A stretch of DNA of 7,327 nt from an uncultured Clostridia bacterium. Its GTDB lineage: Bacteria > Bacillota > Clostridia > TANB77 > CAG-508. This document shows, piece after piece, positions 5,406 through 7,327 of the stretch. The stretch is from NCBI GenBank assembly GCA_934141445.1, contig CAKPCF010000036.1, forward strand, positions 1 through 7,327, in the 5' to 3' direction. Position 1 is the first letter of the stretch. Every line of letters starts with the position of its first letter. The notes beneath the pieces were generated by a model. That model saw nothing but the letters and a program-made list of their open reading frames with translations. It had not been told where the DNA came from and ran no database searches. Both the position numbers and the translations under genes were made by a program.

Positions 5406-5692
5406 TTAGATATTTTTTATTTCTTGTTCTACTAAGTTATTTATCAAATTACTTATCGGACTTTCTGTATTTTCTAAATTATCAATCAATAAATTAAAAT
5501 ATGATTGCAATTTAAAAGTATGAGGCATTTTACTTTCTGTATCAATATATTTGCTATTTAATACTACTTTATCTATATCTAAAAATGGTCACTTTAGTTT
5601 TTCAATTAATCTTAATGCTAATGCTGATTTTCCTACTTCAGAATCTCCAGTTATTCCTATTAAATTCAATTTAACCACCTCTGCTTTTTGCC
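5406..5692 (-). pseudogene. P-loop NTPase remnant (copy 2) running into a helical tail
   Basis: On the minus strand a frame reads VVKLNLIGITGDSEVGKSAL onward to EKLK, TGA, then PFLDIDKVVLNSKYIDTESK and a helical stretch ending ...NLVEQEIKNI at a TAA (5406-5408). The Walker A loop is damaged (GDSEVGKSA, with the conserved Gly changed to Glu), and the TGA interrupts the frame at the same point as in copy 1. The part after the TGA contains a possible 40-residue ORF from ATG 5526-5528 (MPHTFKLQSYFN...) with only a poor ribosome binding site. It could be a separate small gene, but I read it as the continuation of the same broken gene. It ends 76 bases before the GH10-like start. Confidence 0.6.
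5566..5692. repeat. 127-bp direct repeat, right copy
   Basis: Gap-free match to 2265-2391, offset by 3301 bases. The two copies bracket the complete GH10-like operon. In this copy the coding frame continues past the repeat on its 5406-5565 side, whereas the left copy is cut off by a foreign terminator. This is therefore probably the more ancestral context. Confidence 0.8.
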
Positions 5693-5693
5693 A

Positions 5694-5896
5694 TTATTCT
5701 GCTATATTTATTTTCCAAATTCCATTTTTAGTAGAGCCAACTCTTTCAATTATGCCTTTTTCTTTTAGAATTTTATATTATATGATACACCATCTCTTGT
5801 TAAGTTAAGTATTTTAGCCATTTCTACTTGTGTAATAGTTGGATTTTTCTTAATTAAATTTATTATTTTTTCTTGAATAATTAGATTAGCAACAGA
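5694..5896 (-). pseudogene. Frameshifted winged-helix C-terminus of a regulator or RecG-like ATP-binding protein
   Basis: On the minus strand the frame reads NLIIQEKIINLIKKNPTITQ, then VEMAKILNLTRDGVSYNIK. After one missing A near 5780 it continues as ILKEKGIIERVGSTKNGIWK and INIAE with a TAA at 5694-5696. This is a clear winged helix-turn-helix, with a recognition helix around LTRDGVSYNIKILKEKG and a wing IERVGSTKNGIW. The same arrangement closes many ATP-binding AlbA_2/RecG-C-like proteins in Firmicutes, and also occurs in small MarR/ArsR-like regulators. The N-terminal part is absent: the frame closes at a TAA at about 5905-5907, beside an 11-bp tandem repeat and the hairpin repeat at 5914. 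Truncation plus frameshift mark it as a relic. Confidence 0.7.
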
Positions 5897-5904
5897 TTAG
5901 CAAA
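5883..5904. repeat. 11-bp tandem duplication
   Basis: AGATTAGCAAC (5883-5893) is followed immediately by AGATTAGCAAA (5894-5904). It lies at the truncated N-terminal end of the winged-helix relic and may be a slippage or excision scar. Confidence 0.5.
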
Positions 5905-5913
5905 ATACTTATC

Positions 5914-5966
5914 AAAAAGCAAAAAAAGAAAGAGTAAGAATTGTTTAACTCTTTCTTGGTGCAGAT
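5914..5966 (-). terminator. Hairpin repeat A, minus-strand terminator downstream of the toxin-antitoxin pair
   Basis: AAGAAAGAGT (5926-5935) pairs perfectly with ACTCTTTCTT (5948-5957), a 10-bp stem with a 12-base loop. On the minus strand the stem is followed by T-rich sequence (5914-5925) and preceded by GCACCAAGA. It therefore fits an intrinsic terminator for minus-strand transcription leaving the toxin gene, about 165 bases downstream of its stop. A 21-base core (5933-5953) is identical at 7053-7073. Confidence 0.65.
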
Positions 5967-6009
5967 AACTTGTACAATATACCTTCAATATCTTGGTATT
6001 ACTGACTTT

Positions 6010-6122
6010 GATTTTTTAGTGTGTGGTAAAGTGTGAAAATCATTAAATTTATTGCCAAATATCAATAAATAATGATGAATAGTTTTTAATAATGGCATTT
6101 ATTATTTAATTCAATATTTTTA
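6010..6122. other. Non-coding AT-rich stretch downstream of the toxin gene
   Basis: No gene is visible. It contains a short AATAAT/ATTATT stem around 6088-6106 without a minus-strand T run, so it is a weak terminator at best. The nearest convincing minus-strand terminator is at 5914-5966. Confidence 0.5.
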
Positions 6123-6437
6123 TTATAATCTTTTTATCCAATTTGAGGCACCATACAAAATTCTATAAACTTCAACTATTTTTTCTTTTTCGTTTATTTT
6201 ATAAAATACCATATAATTTTTTATAACAAGTTTTCTGAATTCTATTTTCTTTATCGCATCATCATCAATAATGGAATATTTTTGCGGTGAATATTCTAAA
6301 GTTTGAATTGCATTATTTATTAATTCTGTATATTTATTTGCAATTGAAGGTTCTAATAATTCATTTTTTATATAATTTATAATTTTTTTATAATCATTTT
6401 TTGCTTTTATAGATAATTGTATTTTATATTTTTTCAA
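6123..6437 (-). CDS. RelE/ParE-family toxin of a type II toxin-antitoxin system
   Basis: This encodes 104 residues, a normal length for the family. The start is a TTG (6435-6437) preceded nine bases upstream by GGAGG (6447-6451). The next in-frame Met is residue 76, so TTG is the only credible start. The pattern is the RelE/ParE fold: a first strand (YKIQLSIKAKNDYKKI), two helices (NYIKNELLEPSIANKYTELI), IQTLEYSP at 44-51, then the strands FRKLVIKNYMVFYKI (67-81) and IVEVYRILYGASNW (87-100). The NY...FY and YRILYG motifs are hallmarks. Members are mRNA interferases or gyrase poisons; this sequence alone does not decide which, and the RIL/W ending resembles ParE/RelE plasmid-stabilisation types. 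It is encoded 17 bases after the antitoxin in one operon. The protein looks complete, so the pair may be active. Confidence 0.9.
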   Translation of the reverse strand: MKKYKIQLSIKAKNDYKKIINYIKNELLEPSIANKYTELINNAIQTLEYSPQKYSIIDDDAIKKIEFRKLVIKNYMVFYKINEKEKIVEVYRILYGASNWIKRL

Positions 6438-6454
6438 TTTATAAAACCTCCAAA

Positions 6455-6706
6455 TTAATTTTCTAAAATTTTTTGAATTTCCAAATAAGCTTCTTCAAGT
6501 GAACATACATTTCCATTTTCAAAATCTTTTATGCCTTCTTCTAATTTTTCCTTTAAATCTTCTTTGTCTTTAATTATTAATTCTTCTGGAGCATTATTTG
6601 CAGTATTAGAAAATATAAGATATTCTATATAATCAAGTACTTTAATTGAAAGTTCATCTGGTAATCTTTCTATAACATCATATAATTCTTGTTTTTTTGC
6701 AGTCAT
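6455..6706 (-). CDS. Antitoxin partner of the RelE/ParE toxin
   Basis: This encodes 83 residues. The ATG (6704-6706) is preceded by AAAGGAG (6716-6722). The N-terminal 30 residues (KKQELYDVIERLPDELSIKV, then LDYIEYLIF) form the two-helix pattern seen in DUF2281-like antitoxins, where the segment dimerises or binds DNA. Residues 34-50 are a linker (NTANNAPEELIIKDKED). The C-terminal half (about 50-83, LKEKLEEGIKDFENGNVCSL then EEAYLEIQKILEN) is the acidic, partly disordered toxin-wrapping region. Antitoxin first, toxin second and a short gap are the standard order. The 16-bp perfect palindrome upstream (6730-6745) is the likely site for autorepression. The protein looks complete. Confidence 0.85.
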   Translation of the reverse strand: MTAKKQELYDVIERLPDELSIKVLDYIEYLIFSNTANNAPEELIIKDKEDLKEKLEEGIKDFENGNVCSLEEAYLEIQKILEN

Positions 6707-6729
6707 ATTTTTATTCTCCTTTCATTTAT

Positions 6730-6745
6730 CTATAATATATTATAG
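6730..6745. promoter_or_regulatory. Palindromic operator and -10 region of the toxin-antitoxin operon
   Basis: CTATAATATATTATAG is a perfect 16-bp palindrome 24 bases before the antitoxin ATG. On the minus strand it contains TATAAT as a possible -10 element. A clear -35 is lacking: the hexamer 17 bases upstream is TATAAA. An antitoxin or complex bound here would block the promoter, the usual mode of toxin-antitoxin autoregulation. A/T palindromes do occur by chance in such DNA. Confidence 0.55.
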
Positions 6746-6999
6746 CATATAAATTGAATTTTTTATACTATTTTTATTTTAATTTTCATAACCTTTATCT
6801 TTCCAAAATTCTACAAACTCTTAAACATTTTTTGTTCTTTTATTTTCTTTTTAAAACGCAAAAAAGATTATTATTACTTTTATTTTTATATCATAAAATA
6901 AGCATTTTCTTAATATATCGTAATAATTTTTATTTTGTGTGGAAATATGTAAATAATATCGAATAATTTTAATAATGTTAAATTAGAAAAAAAAGACAT
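6746..6999. other. AT-rich non-coding filler
   Basis: About 250 bases without a credible gene. A plus-strand open frame at 6754-6966 encodes Phe/Tyr/Leu-rich low-complexity sequence with no ribosome binding site and is rejected. I see no tRNA, riboswitch or hairpin of note. The composition is the most extreme in the window. Confidence 0.6.
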
Positions 7000-7034
7000 A
7001 AAGTGCAGTAATACCAATACTTACAAACAATGTT

Positions 7035-7092
7035 AAAAAAGCAAAAAGAAAAAGTAAGAATTGTTTAACTCTTACTCTCTCTTAGTGCAGAT
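7035..7092 (-). terminator. Hairpin repeat B, related to 5914-5966
   Basis: It shares with repeat A an A-rich left part, an identical 21-base core (7053-7073) and the ending TCTT(A/G)GTGCAGAT. The stem is formed differently: AGTAAGA (7053-7059) with TCTTACT (7070-7076), a 7-bp stem with a 10-base loop. On the minus strand it is followed by a T-rich tract, so it can act as a terminator. Divergence of the flanks while a hairpin is kept suggests the structure is maintained. Confidence 0.6.
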
Positions 7093-7118
7093 GGCCGGAA
7101 TACGACAAGCCGCGTCAG

Positions 7119-7143
7119 AAAAATAATCCACAGGATTATTTTT
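7119..7143. terminator. Symmetrical hairpin with A/T tracts, possibly bidirectional terminator
   Basis: AAAAATAATCC (7119-7129) pairs perfectly with GGATTATTTTT (7133-7143) around an ACA loop, 11 bp in all. The T run forms part of the stem on both strands. On the minus strand it begins two bases after the TAG that closes a possible gene fragment at 7146-7208, a natural place for a terminator. Confidence 0.6.
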
Positions 7144-7145
7144 AC

Positions 7146-7208
7146 CTACGCTTCGGCTGGCTCCAGACCAGCACGAAGCTTGGCAACTTCCTTTTCGATT
7201 CCGAACGT
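7146..7208 (-). pseudogene. Possible 3' gene fragment ending LRAGLEPAEA
   Basis: The minus-strand frame TFGIEKEVAKLRAGLEPAEA ends in TAG at 7146-7148 and is closed upstream by a TAA at 7209-7211. There is no start codon or ribosome binding site. The DNA is much richer in GC than its surroundings and a hairpin follows at once, which fits a truncated 3' end of a foreign gene. The same bases also form a hairpin (GCTTCG-GCTGG at 7150-7160 with CCAGC-A-CGAAGC at 7168-7179), so a structured RNA element is an equal alternative. Confidence 0.25.
7150..7179. other. GC-rich hairpin
   Basis: GCTTCGGCTGG (7150-7160) pairs with CCAGC-A-CGAAGC (7168-7179), 11 bp with one bulged A and a 7-base loop. It is the middle of three stable hairpins within 130 bases (7119-7143, 7150-7179, 7222-7249) and has no T tail of its own. 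Confidence 0.5.
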
Positions 7209-7221
7209 TTATAAAAAACAA

Positions 7222-7249
7222 AAAAAGATTATCTAATGATAATCTTTTT
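7222..7249 (-). terminator. Strong minus-strand terminator, third GCACCAAGA hairpin
   Basis: AAAAAGATTATC (7222-7233) pairs perfectly with GATAATCTTTTT (7238-7249) around a four-base loop. On the minus strand the stem is followed by a run of T, then G and more T, a canonical intrinsic terminator. It is preceded by GGCACCAAGA, as repeats A and B are preceded by TGCAC(C/T)AAGA. It probably ends a minus-strand transcript entering from the right edge. Confidence 0.75.
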
Positions 7250-7312
7250 CTTGGTGCCATCGAAGTAGTTATCTACAACTTTTTTGGCTCTCTTGACGAT
7301 TGATATAAAAAT
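7229..7312 (-). CDS. Possible C-terminal end of a minus-strand ORF near the right edge
   Basis: The minus-strand frame ...VKRAKKVVDNYFDGTKKKII and IR ends in TAA at 7229-7231, inside the terminator hairpin. An in-frame TGA lies near 7319-7321, so within the window the frame has at most about 29 codons. A TTG could start it but lacks a ribosome binding site. The peptide looks protein-like but is not recognised. It may be a fragment, as other pieces nearby appear to be. Confidence 0.25.
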   Translation of the reverse strand: MFISIVKRAKKVVDNYFDGTKKKIIIR

Positions 7313-7327
7313 CAATCAATTTACATA

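Larger units (their letters stand above)
5993..7017. mobile_element. Putative non-autonomous element bounded by inverted repeats, carrying a toxin-antitoxin pair
   Basis: TTGGTATTACTG-ACTTT at 5993-6009 is matched in inverted orientation by AAAGT-G-CAGTAATACCAA at 7000-7017, with 17 paired positions and one extra base in the right end. T-rich sequence follows inside both ends. The 1.0-kb interior holds only a toxin-antitoxin operon and AT-rich filler, with no transposase. I see no convincing target-site duplication, so mobility is inferred from the inverted ends only. Larger direct hairpin repeats flank it at 5914-5966 and 7035-7092. Confidence 0.4.

Noticed and set aside
2288..5692. TGA read as an amino acid (alternative genetic code), given the shared TGA after EKLK in both repeats
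   Set aside because: No intact gene in the window has an internal TGA, and the affected gene has other lesions (damaged Walker A, missing remainder).
5950..5975. tRNA 3' end suggested by CACCA before a terminator on the minus strand
   Set aside because: No T-arm (GGTTCRANNC) or acceptor pairing can be found upstream in any of the three copies.
6754..6966. Plus-strand ORF of 70 residues
   Set aside because: Low-complexity Phe/Tyr/Leu product of AT-rich DNA, with no ribosome binding site, opposite the TA promoter region.
7072..7260. Minus-strand ORF of 62 residues
   Set aside because: It runs through three hairpins and two terminators, has no ribosome binding site and its product has no protein-like pattern.
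1..7327. CRISPR array
   Set aside because: The repeats found are pairs or triplets with irregular spacing over a kilobase; no regularly spaced repeat-spacer pattern exists.

Overview
The window looks like accessory DNA from an AT-rich gut-type Firmicute (Clostridia). Ribosome binding sites are strong AGGAGG-like, promoters are sigma-A type with 17-base spacers, all intact genes end in TAA, and the protein families fit that group. No chromosomal housekeeping gene or phylogenetic marker is present, so this is inference.

There are two compositional halves. Positions 1-2264 have moderate GC by eye. They hold three unrecognised single-gene units: a small two-helix membrane protein (214-588, +), a 260-residue cytoplasmic protein (668-1450, -) and a 124-residue soluble protein (1746-2120, +). 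The two plus-strand genes share an almost identical promoter, spacer included, so they are probably co-regulated. Each unit has its own promoter, and hairpin terminators follow at 614-669 and 2228-2274.

From about 2265 the DNA becomes very AT-rich and all genes lie on the minus strand. The centre is a two-gene operon (promoter near 5361-5389). It encodes a 787-residue protein with a recognisable glycoside hydrolase family 10 (xylanase-like) barrel, no signal peptide, a coiled coil and an unfamiliar C-terminal domain, followed by a 151-residue partner coupled to its stop codon. The operon lies between two 127-bp direct repeats, about 89% identical. Each repeat is the decayed Walker A end of a P-loop NTPase gene, and the right copy adjoins a frameshifted winged-helix remnant. 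The module therefore sits in a pseudogenised, recombination-prone setting.

Further right, 5993-7017 is bounded by short inverted repeats and carries a type II toxin-antitoxin pair of the RelE/ParE class, with a palindromic candidate operator. Similar hairpin-terminator repeats lie on both sides (5914-5966, 7035-7092), and a third hairpin lies at 7222-7249. The last 240 bases are richer in GC and in hairpins, with what may be fragments of gene 3' ends.

The best candidate for an undescribed system is the cytoplasmic GH10-like/C-terminal-domain fusion with its small coupled partner.
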